Below are positions 45,381 to 53,872 of a DNA stretch of 64,000 nucleotides, piece by piece. Source of the DNA: an archaeon (GTDB lineage Archaea > Asgardarchaeota > Thorarchaeia > Thorarchaeales > Thorarchaeaceae); the NCBI GenBank assembly GCA_024275415.1, contig JAJRZD010000020.1:25821-89820 (forward strand), written 5' to 3'. Position 1 is the first letter of the stretch; each line of letters starts with the position of its first letter. A program made the position numbers and the translations under genes. Under the pieces are notes generated by a model. That model did not search any database and had not been told where the DNA came from. It was given only the letters and a program-made list of their open reading frames with translations.

Positions 45381-46099
45381 TAGACTTCGGGGTTCTTGCC
45401 CTTACCTCGACGATATGCTTCGCGAAGGGCATCTGTGAGCCTTCGACTGACTTCCCAGTACTTCTCATAATCTGCGTCATTCAAGCGCACCACACTGAGA
45501 ATTCGTCGAAAAATCATATACAGCTTGGGGTCGAGCTCGCACGCTTCCTCAAGGGTTTCCTTGGCACGCTCGAGTCCTCGCATATAGATCTCATCACGAG
45601 TAGCAAAGTCCTTTGCTATTGCCTGTACATCTTCTTCATCCTTGAGATCCATCCCAAGTTGCCGCATTGTCCCGATGATGTTGAGGGTGCGATCCAAGTC
45701 GTAGGATTCCCGCTCGGGCAGCATCCCCATATCACCTGTCGCAATGAAGACATTCTCAGCAGTTGCCCTCCAGAGCTTTTGCATAATATGACTATCCCCA
45801 TTACCAGCCGGCTCGTATCCGACTTGTTCAATGAGATTGCATTTCTCAAGCTCTTTCAGGTGATACCTCACGGTTTGAGGTTTGAACTTCTTGCCACTCC
45901 CGTTCTGGGCGCTATTCAAAAATTCAACAAGCTCGGTGGTGGACATCTTCTTGGCACGCAGCGCGTGGAGAATTTGCCGACGGTTCTCATCGTTCAATGC
46001 TTTCACGGCGCCTATCGCTTCGGACCCGGTGAGAATCTTTAGGGTTTCCATCGGTTTATTCTCAGGCAATGTACCAAACCTCTCGTTCGTTCGTATCAT
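45377..46099 (-). CDS. ArsR-type winged-helix transcription regulator
   Basis: A 240-residue protein with a wHTH at about residues 30-110 (ENRRQILHALRAKKMSTTELVEFL, then QTVRYHLKELEKCNLIEQVG). The C-terminal half is helical and acidic with no recognised ligand site. ATG at 46099 has no ribosome site, so the transcript may be leaderless. It convergently overlaps hef by 4 bases. Confidence 0.8.
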   Translation of the reverse strand: MIRTNERFGTLPENKPMETLKILTGSEAIGAVKALNDENRRQILHALRAKKMSTTELVEFLNSAQNGSGKKFKPQTVRYHLKELEKCNLIEQVGYEPAGNGDSHIMQKLWRATAENVFIATGDMGMLPERESYDLDRTLNIIGTMRQLGMDLKDEEDVQAIAKDFATRDEIYMRGLERAKETLEEACELDPKLYMIFRRILSVVRLNDADYEKYWEVSRRLTDALREAYRRGKGKNPEVY

Positions 46100-46255
46100 A
46101 GTATCATACGATTTGTACCCCCCAATTAATAGACATTGAGGCGCACTTCATCACATCGCTCTCCTCGCTCAAATCTCACCTTGTGCACTAAAATGCATAG
46201 ATACTCAAGCACGATGCTTCTTATCCACCATAGTCCCATATCCAGACCAAAAAAA

Positions 46256-46501
46256 TTAGGCTGGAATGTAAATCCATTGTCGCATATCCTGCAGGCAAGG
46301 TACACGCTTAATCAATTTTTTCTTCAGGAGCTTACGCAAAGCATAACGTACAGTCCTTGGGGCAAAACCTACTTTGTCCAGCAGTTGTTTAGGCGTGACG
46401 CCATCCTGGCCGCTGCTCCTCAAGATATCAAGGACGATCATCTGACTCTTAGTGAGCCGCATGTTCTTGAGTTCTTCTTGGAGTTCTTTATCACTCATCA
46501 T
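46256..46501 (-). CDS. Small winged-helix DNA-binding protein
   Basis: An 81-residue single-domain wHTH (LTKSQMIVLDILRSSGQDGVTPKQLLDK, recognition helix FAPRTVRYALRKLLKKKLIKRV). Archaeal genomes have many such short regulators. A perfect inverted repeat lies upstream (46592-46610) and may be its operator. The frame could start at the ATG at 46501 or 46498. The region 46502-46852 has no other gene that I can support. Confidence 0.8.
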   Translation of the reverse strand: MMSDKELQEELKNMRLTKSQMIVLDILRSSGQDGVTPKQLLDKVGFAPRTVRYALRKLLKKKLIKRVPCLQDMRQWIYIPA

Positions 46502-46591
46502 TTTAATTACCTACTTTATATTTGTCTAATGGCAGGTATAGACTGCCACAAACCGCACTTTATTGGTGTCACAAAGATGCTTATTAATATA

Positions 46592-46610
46592 TCGCAGTCT
46601 GGGACTGCGA
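46592..46610. promoter_or_regulatory. Perfect inverted repeat, candidate operator
   Basis: TCGCAGTC-TGG-GACTGCGA is a palindrome with 8-base arms and 3-base spacer, set next to AT-rich TATTAATATAT (about 46582-46592). It lies 90 bases upstream of the small winged-helix gene and about 240 bases upstream of the GlmU-like gene. Its symmetry and size fit a dimeric wHTH operator. Confidence 0.5.
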
Positions 46611-46852
46611 CATAGTAATAATATACTGCGGGAAGGCGTTGGGGAGATATTTCATGCCGCTATTTTGTTCAAGTAGCAATACATCAGAGAGCGATTCGCA
46701 GGACATTATCCCATTCTAGTACATGACATGAGGTAGGAAGATTTGTAATCAGATGGACGAGGTGAGTTCGCTATTGTTAACGGTGTGCAGAAAGAGTTGT
46801 AATTTCCGACAAACTCTATAACCAAGTATCACACAGCGAACACTGATGTACT

Positions 46853-48139
46853 ATGAGAAAGGCAGCACTGATGGCTGCAGGGAACTCGACTCGGATGCTC
46901 CCTCTGACAGCGAACAGACCAAAACACCTTCTCCCTATAGCAGGAACACCTCTGATATTCCATACATTGAAGGCGTTGCGGAATGCGGGAATAGAAGAGA
47001 CCCTGATCATCTATGGATACAAGGGAAACAAGCTCAAAGAGTCGATTGACGCCCATGATTGGGGCGATATGTCTATCACATACATTGAACAGACCAAAAG
47101 GAAAGGGACAGCTCATGCTGCAGCGTATGCCAAGGACTTCGCAGGGAGCGACGATATCATCCTTATGAATGGTGATGTCCTGACTTCACCTGACACGTTC
47201 ACCACACTTGTTGAGTTCCATGATAGTCATGCCTTTGGGCTTACCCTTTGCGTCATGCCAGTGGAAGACCCATCGTCCTACGGTATAGTAATCGCTGAGA
47301 ACGAGATGGCAAAAGACCTTATCGAGAAACCAAAACCGGATGAGCTGGTGAGCAATCTCTGCAACCTAGGCATCTACGCAGCAGGTCCTGACCTCTGGAA
47401 TGCCATTGACAAGACAGCCCTATCACCACGAGGAGAGTATGAAATCACAGACTCGATAATGATGCTTATCAGAGAAGGGAATGTTGGCGTGCATCAGATA
47501 CCTTCCTGGTGGTTTGACCTAGGAAGGCCTTGGGATCTCCTTGAGGCAAACAAAGTCGTCTTGGATGAGTCATTGAAACGCATCGAAGGAACCGTTGAGG
47601 ACGGTGCTACCATCAAGGGAGATGTCATTATCGAAGCAGGCGCGCTAGTCAAGAACGGTGCATACATCGAGGGGCCTGTATACATCGGTCCTGACTGCGT
47701 CATCGGTCCGAACTGCTACATCCGTGCGCACACTGCCCTTGGGAGAAAAGTGAAGATAGGCAATGCAGTCGAAATAAAGAACTCCATAATCATGGACAAC
47801 ACCAATGTTGGTCATCTTTCATATGTGGGCGATTCGATAATTGGGATGCGGTCTAATTTTGGTGCAGGAACAATTACAGCAAATCTGAGGCATGATAACG
47901 CCGATATCAAGGTGACTGTCAAGGGAGAACGAGTCAGTTCTGGAAGGAGGAAGCTTGGTGCTATCATAGGTGATGATGTGAAGACAGGGATTGGTACATC
48001 AATCTCGACAGGGGTGGTCATACATCAGGGCGCAAGGACAGGTGTCGGAGTGATTGTTGACAGGGACATTCCACCCAACACACTGGTCATCGCGAAACAA
48101 CCAAAGCATGAGCTCGAGATGAAACCCGTTGGTGAGTGA
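46853..48139 (+). CDS. Bifunctional sugar-1-phosphate nucleotidylyltransferase/acetyltransferase (GlmU-like)
   Basis: Archaeal GlmU/ST0452-type enzyme that makes UDP-GlcNAc or related nucleotide sugars. The N-terminal nucleotidyltransferase starts KAALMAAGNSTRMLPLTANRPKHLLPI (only the MAAGNSTRMLPLT core is cited) and has DDIILMNGDVLTS. From about residue 250 a left-handed beta helix runs with hexapeptide repeats (VIIEAGALVKNGAYIEGPVYI begins it; GPDCVIGPNCYI follows). 428 residues, normal. It would feed the GlcNAc-1-phosphate transferase at 23449. Start ATG. Confidence 0.9.
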   Translation: MRKAALMAAGNSTRMLPLTANRPKHLLPIAGTPLIFHTLKALRNAGIEETLIIYGYKGNKLKESIDAHDWGDMSITYIEQTKRKGTAHAAAYAKDFAGSDDIILMNGDVLTSPDTFTTLVEFHDSHAFGLTLCVMPVEDPSSYGIVIAENEMAKDLIEKPKPDELVSNLCNLGIYAAGPDLWNAIDKTALSPRGEYEITDSIMMLIREGNVGVHQIPSWWFDLGRPWDLLEANKVVLDESLKRIEGTVEDGATIKGDVIIEAGALVKNGAYIEGPVYIGPDCVIGPNCYIRAHTALGRKVKIGNAVEIKNSIIMDNTNVGHLSYVGDSIIGMRSNFGAGTITANLRHDNADIKVTVKGERVSSGRRKLGAIIGDDVKTGIGTSISTGVVIHQGARTGVGVIVDRDIPPNTLVIAKQPKHELEMKPVGE

Positions 48140-49669
48140 TTGGTATTGCCATATGAGGCATTCACAGAACAGAACGTGGTCGTAAAAGATGCTTCGAAGG
48201 TGGAGGTTCTTTTCGGGTTTTGTTACCCATCAACATATCGAGCTGGCATGAGCGGGTTGGCTATCCACCTATTCTATGCGATCCTGAATGCAAGAAGCGA
48301 CACTTCCTGTGAGCGGTACTTTAGGTATGATACACGATCCCCAGTCAACTCTGTCGAAACAGGAAGACCGCTTCGTGACAATCATGTGGTGGGATTCTCA
48401 CTCACATATGAAGAGGATATCCTGGGACTTGTCCAGATGCTTGAGATGGGGGGTGTCGAGATACTCGCTAATGAAAGAACCGACGAAGATCCAATCGTGG
48501 TGGTAGGCGGGCCAGTAGTGAGTGCGAACCCAGAGCCGTATGTAGATTTTGTCGATGCATTTGTCATTGGTGAAGGAGACCTTGCCATCCACAATATCAT
48601 CGATGCAGTCAGTCATTCTAACATGAGAGGCGAGGTGTTAGAGGAGATATCAACTGTCGCAGGGATATATGTTCCAGCGTATTCGACAGGCACGATATCT
48701 CGACTCATTATGCCCAACTTGGACGAGGTATTCCATCCTACAACGCAAGTACTTGCCAACACAGAAACCCGTTCCCATCTGGAGCAGGTCTTTGGAAGGG
48801 TGCTTCTTGTGGAGGTGAGCCGAGGTTGTGGACATTCCTGCAAGTTCTGCTTGGTAGGGCATATCTGTAGGCCTCGACGTGTCAGGTCAGAGGCGAAACT
48901 GAGGCAGATTATCGAGGAAGGGGTCAAACTCACAGGAGTCAATAAGATAGCGCTGATTGCATCGTCACTTGGGGATCATGACAACTTGGAGGACATTGTT
49001 GGATGGATAGTTGACAATGGATGGGGTCTTTCTACACCATCTTTGAGGGCTGACAAGGTCACACAGAACATTCTTCATCTGTTGAAGAAAGGGGGGCAAC
49101 GAACCCTAACCATAGCACCTGAAACCGGATCCGAACGTTTGAGAAAAGCAGTTGGAAAGGGACTCAACGAGCAAGCGATCTATGATGCTGTACAATTCGC
49201 AAAGAAAGCCGGTTTGCAATCGGTAAAGGCGTACTTCATCATAGGACTGCCAGACGAAACGGATGCTGATGTAGTTGCTATCGCGAGAATGACCAAGAGA
49301 TTGGCAAAAGAATCGGGATTGCGAATTACTACCAACGTGAATCCCTATATCCCAAAGGCGCAAACCCGGTGGGAGCGTGAGCCACAGCCGCCTTTGCCTA
49401 TCCTTCGTAAGAAAATCAAGGTACTCGTGAAAAGTATGCGCAACATACCAAATGCATCACTGGAAGTCCTTGATCCCAGAAGAGCAAGGATCCAAGCAGC
49501 CTTATCACTTGGGGATCAGTCAATAGGGCAGGTGATTAGACTTGCTGCCAGTTATGGAGGGCTTGGGGGATGGCGAAGGGCTGAAAAAGAAACAGGTATC
49601 TCATTCTTTCGGTTAGCAAATGATAAAGAACGGCTAAGGGGAACACTACCTTGGCATTTCATTTCTTAG
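48140..49669 (+). CDS. B12-binding-type radical SAM protein
   Basis: A 509-residue radical SAM protein with a B12-like Rossmann domain at the N-terminus (FYAILNARSD, VGFSLTYEEDI, PIVVVGGPVVSANPEPY) and the cluster motif CGHSCKFC (C-x3-C-x2-C) at about residue 230. The barrel includes APETGSERLRKAVGKGL and YFIIGLPDET. Family COG1032-like; reactions range from methylation to methylthiolation. TTG start directly after the GlmU-like stop, so the two are likely coupled. The substrate is unknown. Confidence 0.83.
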   Translation: MVLPYEAFTEQNVVVKDASKVEVLFGFCYPSTYRAGMSGLAIHLFYAILNARSDTSCERYFRYDTRSPVNSVETGRPLRDNHVVGFSLTYEEDILGLVQMLEMGGVEILANERTDEDPIVVVGGPVVSANPEPYVDFVDAFVIGEGDLAIHNIIDAVSHSNMRGEVLEEISTVAGIYVPAYSTGTISRLIMPNLDEVFHPTTQVLANTETRSHLEQVFGRVLLVEVSRGCGHSCKFCLVGHICRPRRVRSEAKLRQIIEEGVKLTGVNKIALIASSLGDHDNLEDIVGWIVDNGWGLSTPSLRADKVTQNILHLLKKGGQRTLTIAPETGSERLRKAVGKGLNEQAIYDAVQFAKKAGLQSVKAYFIIGLPDETDADVVAIARMTKRLAKESGLRITTNVNPYIPKAQTRWEREPQPPLPILRKKIKVLVKSMRNIPNASLEVLDPRRARIQAALSLGDQSIGQVIRLAASYGGLGGWRRAEKETGISFFRLANDKERLRGTLPWHFIS

Positions 49670-49839
49670 TCGAAAGGCGTTTTGAGAGAAGACAGTGGAG
49701 TTAGAAATCTATTCCGAGCCAAAATCATGTGTCGTAGGGGCGGTACGTATGACAGCAAATCGGTTATAAGAGGAATTTGGAGAGTATTATCCAGAAGGAT
49801 GATAGCTAGGGATTGGAGCCAGCAATCCGGTGAAACTCT

Positions 49840-50181
49840 ATGAGTGATGACGATGATTTTCGTAAGGCTTTCCCAGCTCTCAGTAGGGAGTTGGAGGATG
49901 GAGTCACTCTGGAGTATCCAATAGATGGGGTTCGTATAATGTCAGAAGGCCACGGAAATCAGGGTGATGATGGAGGAACATTCCTGCCTAATGCCATCGA
50001 TTACATTCGACGATGTGATACTGTTCCACAGGCCATTGAGATCATTGACTACTTGGTTGGCAGGGGAGAGCTTAGTACAGGACAAGCTCGAAATCTGAAA
50101 AAACAACTGAAATCAGAGGGACTTCGTAGCTTCGGAGCAAAAAAGGAAAAGGACTACTATTTGAAGTATGGACTGGAATAG
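49840..50181 (+). CDS. DUF2095 family protein
   Basis: A 113-residue archaeal protein. Family features are the FPALSRELEDG start, IDYIRRCDTVPQAIEIIDYL, then GELSTGQARNLKKQL and GLRSFGAKKEKDYYL. The role is unknown. It has an ATG after CCGGTGAAAC. The 170-base gap before it contains AT-rich promoter-like sequence but no other gene. Confidence 0.8.
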   Translation: MSDDDDFRKAFPALSRELEDGVTLEYPIDGVRIMSEGHGNQGDDGGTFLPNAIDYIRRCDTVPQAIEIIDYLVGRGELSTGQARNLKKQLKSEGLRSFGAKKEKDYYLKYGLE

Positions 50182-50394
50182 TCATTCATGAGTCAAGTAC
50201 ACCACTAGGACAGTGAACACACTGTTCCTGATTTTGGGGGAGATTATATTGTCGAAGGAGATACTATTTATGAGAGTGAACGATATCGACAGTAAATCCG
50301 TTCAATGGCTATATAATCATTTTTTATAGCGTAGTATTTATATGGAATAAGGACTTGGAATAAGTAACCATTATTCAATAGTGGGGAGTTAAAA

Positions 50395-51264
50395 ATGACA
50401 AAACAAAAACTCAATTCAACACTCACTTCGAAGCAGAGGAAGTTTATCCGTGAACTAATAGCTCCTGATCTGGCAAAACAGAACCTCGCGAGCTGGCAAG
50501 AGGCATGCAGAAATTTTGGGCCTTTCGACTATAATAAGACCACAAGGAAGATATGGTTCGAGAAAAATAAACACCGAATTCCTACAGGAAAGAAAATCCT
50601 GCAGTTCTACAATAAATGGGCAAAGAACTTGCGAAAGGAAGAAATCCTTCGGTCTGCTTCAATGTCTGCAATACGGAAAGACCTGATTGATGCTATCAGG
50701 GAAGAACAAAAGAAACAAGGAATCGACACTAACAAACTGAACGATTTTAAAATCGCCACGTTCAGTACTCTTTTGTCGTGGTCAGAGGATTCAGCGAAAC
50801 TGGAACAAGGGCCATACGAAGGAAGCAGCATGCTTCCCTCTGAGAAACGCAAAACAGGTACATCGAAACGTGGTCGGAAGGCAGCTAAAGGCAGATTTGG
50901 CCCTCCAGAAGTAGAGCTTGTAAAGGGATACGAGGTCAAAGGGAATTCACTTAAACTCGAGATAGGAATTTCGAACAATAACCTACACCCATTCCAGAAC
51001 GTGGATCTGGAACTGAATATTGATTCGAACCTCGAAGTGAAATCTGTTCGCGACTGTACGTGGATTCCATCTGAAAATAAAATCAGGATTGGGTTCCTTC
51101 CGGCCTCACTTGAAGTGTACCCGGAGGAAACAACCATCACCATCAATCTGGGAATGAAAAGTACAGCAAAGACATTCACCGTCGAGGGGGTAGTTCACTT
51201 CGATAATACCGAGAAAGGTCGCAGAGAGTCCTTAGACCTTAAGGCAATGAAAATCAAAATCTAA
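50395..51264 (+). CDS. Unknown protein with C-terminal beta-sandwich domain
   Basis: A 289-residue protein with no recognised family. The N-terminal half is basic and helical (LTSKQRKFIRELIAPDL, SAIRKDLIDAIREEQKKQG); a Lys/Gly/Arg linker (SKRGRKAAKGRFG) leads to a C-terminal beta domain (about 175-289) with PEVELVKGYEVKGNSLKLEI and EVYPEETTITINLG. This alternating pattern is like the appendage-type Ig-fold domains I associate with some archaeal regulatory proteins. ATG after GTGGGGAG; a TATA-like TATTTATATGG lies upstream near 50335. It overlaps the DUF6884-like gene by 4 bases at the end, convergent. Confidence 0.6.
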   Translation: MTKQKLNSTLTSKQRKFIRELIAPDLAKQNLASWQEACRNFGPFDYNKTTRKIWFEKNKHRIPTGKKILQFYNKWAKNLRKEEILRSASMSAIRKDLIDAIREEQKKQGIDTNKLNDFKIATFSTLLSWSEDSAKLEQGPYEGSSMLPSEKRKTGTSKRGRKAAKGRFGPPEVELVKGYEVKGNSLKLEIGISNNNLHPFQNVDLELNIDSNLEVKSVRDCTWIPSENKIRIGFLPASLEVYPEETTITINLGMKSTAKTFTVEGVVHFDNTEKGRRESLDLKAMKIKI

Positions 51265-51983
51265 CATCCAAGTGTGGACTGACTTCGGACGTAAAGATCA
51301 GCGAACAGTTGCTTCAGATAGGAAGGGCTTGTCCATTCTATCAATTCACCGTAAGGATCTGATGCGCGTAGTGCATAACCCGCCATTATCCTCAGGAGAT
51401 CACCCTTGAATCCAGCTGCACCATGAACCTTGTGTCCATTCGCGGAGAATGTTTGAACTATCCTGTTATCTGCGGGAAACCAGACATGGTTTGTGGGACT
51501 GTCACGCATGACGAATTGGATTACTGTCGTGGATTCCTTTTCGATCCAGTCAGTACCAAGTGAAAGAAAATAGTCTTTGCCCAACGCAAGATACATGAGA
51601 TCATACTGTTCAAGACAGTGTTCTTCGAAATCGTGGGGAATGCCCAGATTCTCCGCTCGCTCTTGTAGTTCACGTTTTTTCATTCCTGAGAATGCGCAGT
51701 CATAAGGGGGAACAAGGTCATTCTCTCTCAAGAAGCCAAAACCCGCTGAGATGATATAAAAGTCAATTATGGCATCATCGATTGTTCGTAGCAGGTCGAG
51801 TCCCTTAACGAGCTCACGATTCTGATTCCCAGTGTACATGACACGAGCAGGATGACAAAGATCTTTGAATTCCTCTTGCCATCGTCGAATGTCACCTTTC
51901 GTCTGAATCTCATTGCACGTTGGACTACGAGGATGCGATGATAACTTCTTCTTCCCGCAACTTCCAACGATACAAATCCTCAA
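51261..51983 (-). CDS. DUF6884/YaaA-like protein
   Basis: A 240-residue protein. The start RICIVGSCGKKK, then ARVMYTGNQNRELVKG, IDFYIISAGFGFL and PPYDCAFSGMKKREL follow the pattern of DUF6884/YaaA-like proteins, which bear a conserved CGKxK near the N-terminus and an SAxxGL segment. YaaA of bacteria limits oxidative damage to DNA; relatives in modification clusters are uncharacterised. TTG at 51983 sits after AGGTGAG; a GTG at 51992 is the alternative. Divergent from dpdA, 131 bases apart, so the two share a promoter region. Confidence 0.6.
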   Translation of the reverse strand: MRICIVGSCGKKKLSSHPRSPTCNEIQTKGDIRRWQEEFKDLCHPARVMYTGNQNRELVKGLDLLRTIDDAIIDFYIISAGFGFLRENDLVPPYDCAFSGMKKRELQERAENLGIPHDFEEHCLEQYDLMYLALGKDYFLSLGTDWIEKESTTVIQFVMRDSPTNHVWFPADNRIVQTFSANGHKVHGAAGFKGDLLRIMAGYALRASDPYGELIEWTSPSYLKQLFADLYVRSQSTLGC

Positions 51984-52086
51984 ACTACTCACCTGTTAGG
52001 AGTTTCTTGGGGGATGCTTTGATAAGGTCTTTTGTTGTACTCGATAGATAGAGATGTTGGACGGAGATTTTCCTGAAACGAAGACG

Positions 52087-52094
52087 TATTAATC
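52087..52094 (+). promoter_or_regulatory. TATA-like box of the dpdA-like gene
   Basis: TATTAATC lies about 25 bases before the GTG start of the transglycosylase gene, the spacing expected for a leaderless archaeal transcript; no ribosome site is visible before the GTG, which agrees with leaderless translation. Confidence 0.45.
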
Positions 52095-52114
52095 CAGATA
52101 GTGTCGCCTACTTT

Positions 52115-53296
52115 GTGCCGTGGTGGGACGATTACGTGTCATTGCATTATGATTTCATGACAGACAGACCTCTCGATGATATCAAGGTCACTGCACATCA
52201 CCTCTATGAAGAGCCACCTTACGATGGGATTCTCGTTTCCAAGGTGAAGATAGAGGACAACAAGAAGCGCCTGAAAGAAGTTATCGACAAAGGGATTCAT
52301 GCATTCCTCGAGTTCGAGGGGCCCATATTTGGCGATTGTGGAGCTTTTGGGTATATCAACGAGAGAACCCCACCATTCGATCCAGCTGATATCGCAGACT
52401 ATTACAACTCAATAGGATTCGATTATGGCGTAAGTGTGGATCATCTAATTGTGCCAGCAGTCGATGATGAAAAGGAGTACCGCTTCGATATTACGCTCAA
52501 GAATGCAGAGAGGTTCCTCCGGCGGCATAAGGAGAAAGAATATGATTTCGTTCCTGTCGGGGCTGCGCAAGGATGGAACGCTCGTTCGTACAAGAGCGCG
52601 GTTCACGAGCTACTTGATATGGGCTATGAGTACATTGCAATTGGTGGGCTGACAAGATCACAGACACCGGAAGTCCTACGAGTGATGCGTGCAGTAAAGG
52701 AAGAGGTTGGGGCACAGAAAAACATCGGGATACACCTATTTGGTGTTGCAAGGTTGAATGCATTGCTCGAGCTGCGGTCGTTGGGATTGACCTCATTCGA
52801 TTCTGCGTCGCATCTTAGAAGAGCTTGGCTTGGCGCCAATTCGAACTACATTACTGCGAATGGACAGGGATACGCTGCATTGCGAGTACCTCAGTCGGAC
52901 AGAAGTCCGAAAGCAAAGAAAATCATCGACACACGAGGGATATCCCTCGAAGAGCTGAAGGCATACGAAGAAGCTTGTCTGACACTGATTAGATCATATG
53001 ATAGGGGAGAGGCAGAGATAGATGAGGTGCTGGAGGCCCTTCTGTGGTATGACAACCTCATGGACGATTCAAGAAATCATGGAGCCCATTACAAAAGAAC
53101 CTTGACCGATATGCCATGGCAGAAGTGCGATTGTCGAATATGTAAAGAGTGGGGAGTCGAAGTAATAATATTCAGAGGGAACAACAGGAACAGAAGAAGA
53201 GGCTTTCATAATACGAGGATATTCTATGACCAGTTTCGAAAACTACTTGCAGAAGACAGAACGGTCGATATGCAGCAACGCCTCGATGGACTCTGA
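52115..53296 (+). CDS. dpdA: DpdA/TgtA5-family 7-deazaguanine transglycosylase
   Basis: TGT-superfamily enzyme that exchanges guanine for a 7-deazaguanine base in DNA. The N-terminal pattern WWDDYVSLHYDFMTDR and PPYDGILVSK fits DpdA. The general-base/substrate Asp is in IFGDCGAFGYI and the nucleophile-type Asp in SFDSASHLRRAW. The zinc site is CDCRIC, with the fourth ligand His in GFHN near the C-terminus, as in archaeal TGT. 393 residues, without a PUA domain. It differs from tRNA archaeosine TGT by the DpdA-type N-terminus. No queC/D/E/folE is in the window, so precursor must come from archaeosine synthesis elsewhere. Confidence 0.8.
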   Translation: MPWWDDYVSLHYDFMTDRPLDDIKVTAHHLYEEPPYDGILVSKVKIEDNKKRLKEVIDKGIHAFLEFEGPIFGDCGAFGYINERTPPFDPADIADYYNSIGFDYGVSVDHLIVPAVDDEKEYRFDITLKNAERFLRRHKEKEYDFVPVGAAQGWNARSYKSAVHELLDMGYEYIAIGGLTRSQTPEVLRVMRAVKEEVGAQKNIGIHLFGVARLNALLELRSLGLTSFDSASHLRRAWLGANSNYITANGQGYAALRVPQSDRSPKAKKIIDTRGISLEELKAYEEACLTLIRSYDRGEAEIDEVLEALLWYDNLMDDSRNHGAHYKRTLTDMPWQKCDCRICKEWGVEVIIFRGNNRNRRRGFHNTRIFYDQFRKLLAEDRTVDMQQRLDGL

Positions 53297-53328
53297 GAGT
53301 TTCGTGACCGGAAAGAAGATGAACCAAC

Positions 53329-53872
53329 ATGAAAGCACAGGTGAGTCACTGGTTCGACGGCCCGGTAGTATTAGAATTCACAAGAAAAGACCTCAAGAAG
53401 TGGAAGCCATCTGATATGCCGATTCTTTTTGTGCCTTGCTCGAAGTACAAGCCGATACAGGAATCAAAGTCACAAGCAGATGTCCCATAGGTTCCGCAAT
53501 ATCTGTGACATGCGTATACTTTCAGAACCACTCACAGTCATCCCATACGAATGGCATGAATATCCATTCTACGAGTATCCCCCAAGGGCACTTTGGAGAA
53601 TCAATGGCGAGTCTGATAAGTTCAAGGAGCGATTGGTAAGGTTCCTCAAGAAGAACAGGCTAAATAAGTTGGGCTGCCTTTTCTTCACTCTACATCATCA
53701 CTTGATGATACTCTGGCCTTCATGGGAAGAGGCATTTGGAAACATCAACAGTCTGTTCGGTTATGCGTACACATATGCTACCAGATGGTTCTTCTTGCAG
53801 AAGATGGAACAATTGATTGACGGACTCCAGCCTAGGACGGGCGGTAAGCGCCCCTCTCTCGTGCCCATTTGA
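53329..53872 (+). pseudogene. DUF5591-like gene split by a +1 frameshift
   Basis: Frame one runs from ATG at 53329 to TAG at 53490 (53 residues) and ends with PILFVPCSKYKPIQESKS, the start of the DUF5591 pattern (PCS..KP...S) seen in archaeosine synthase ArcS. The next +1 frame carries on from about 53477 (SHRFRNICDMRILSEPLTVI, then EWHEYPFYEYPP) to 53872, completing the domain in the expected order. So one gene has been cut by a frameshift near 53475-53490, either a real mutation, a programmed +1 slip at CCA-TAG-G, or a sequence error. Its last 41 bases overlap the convergent atpB gene. Confidence 0.6.

Noticed and set aside
46654..46719. 21-codon frame between the regulator and GlmU-like genes
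   Set aside because: Too short, and the sequence is not distinctive; no more than chance support.
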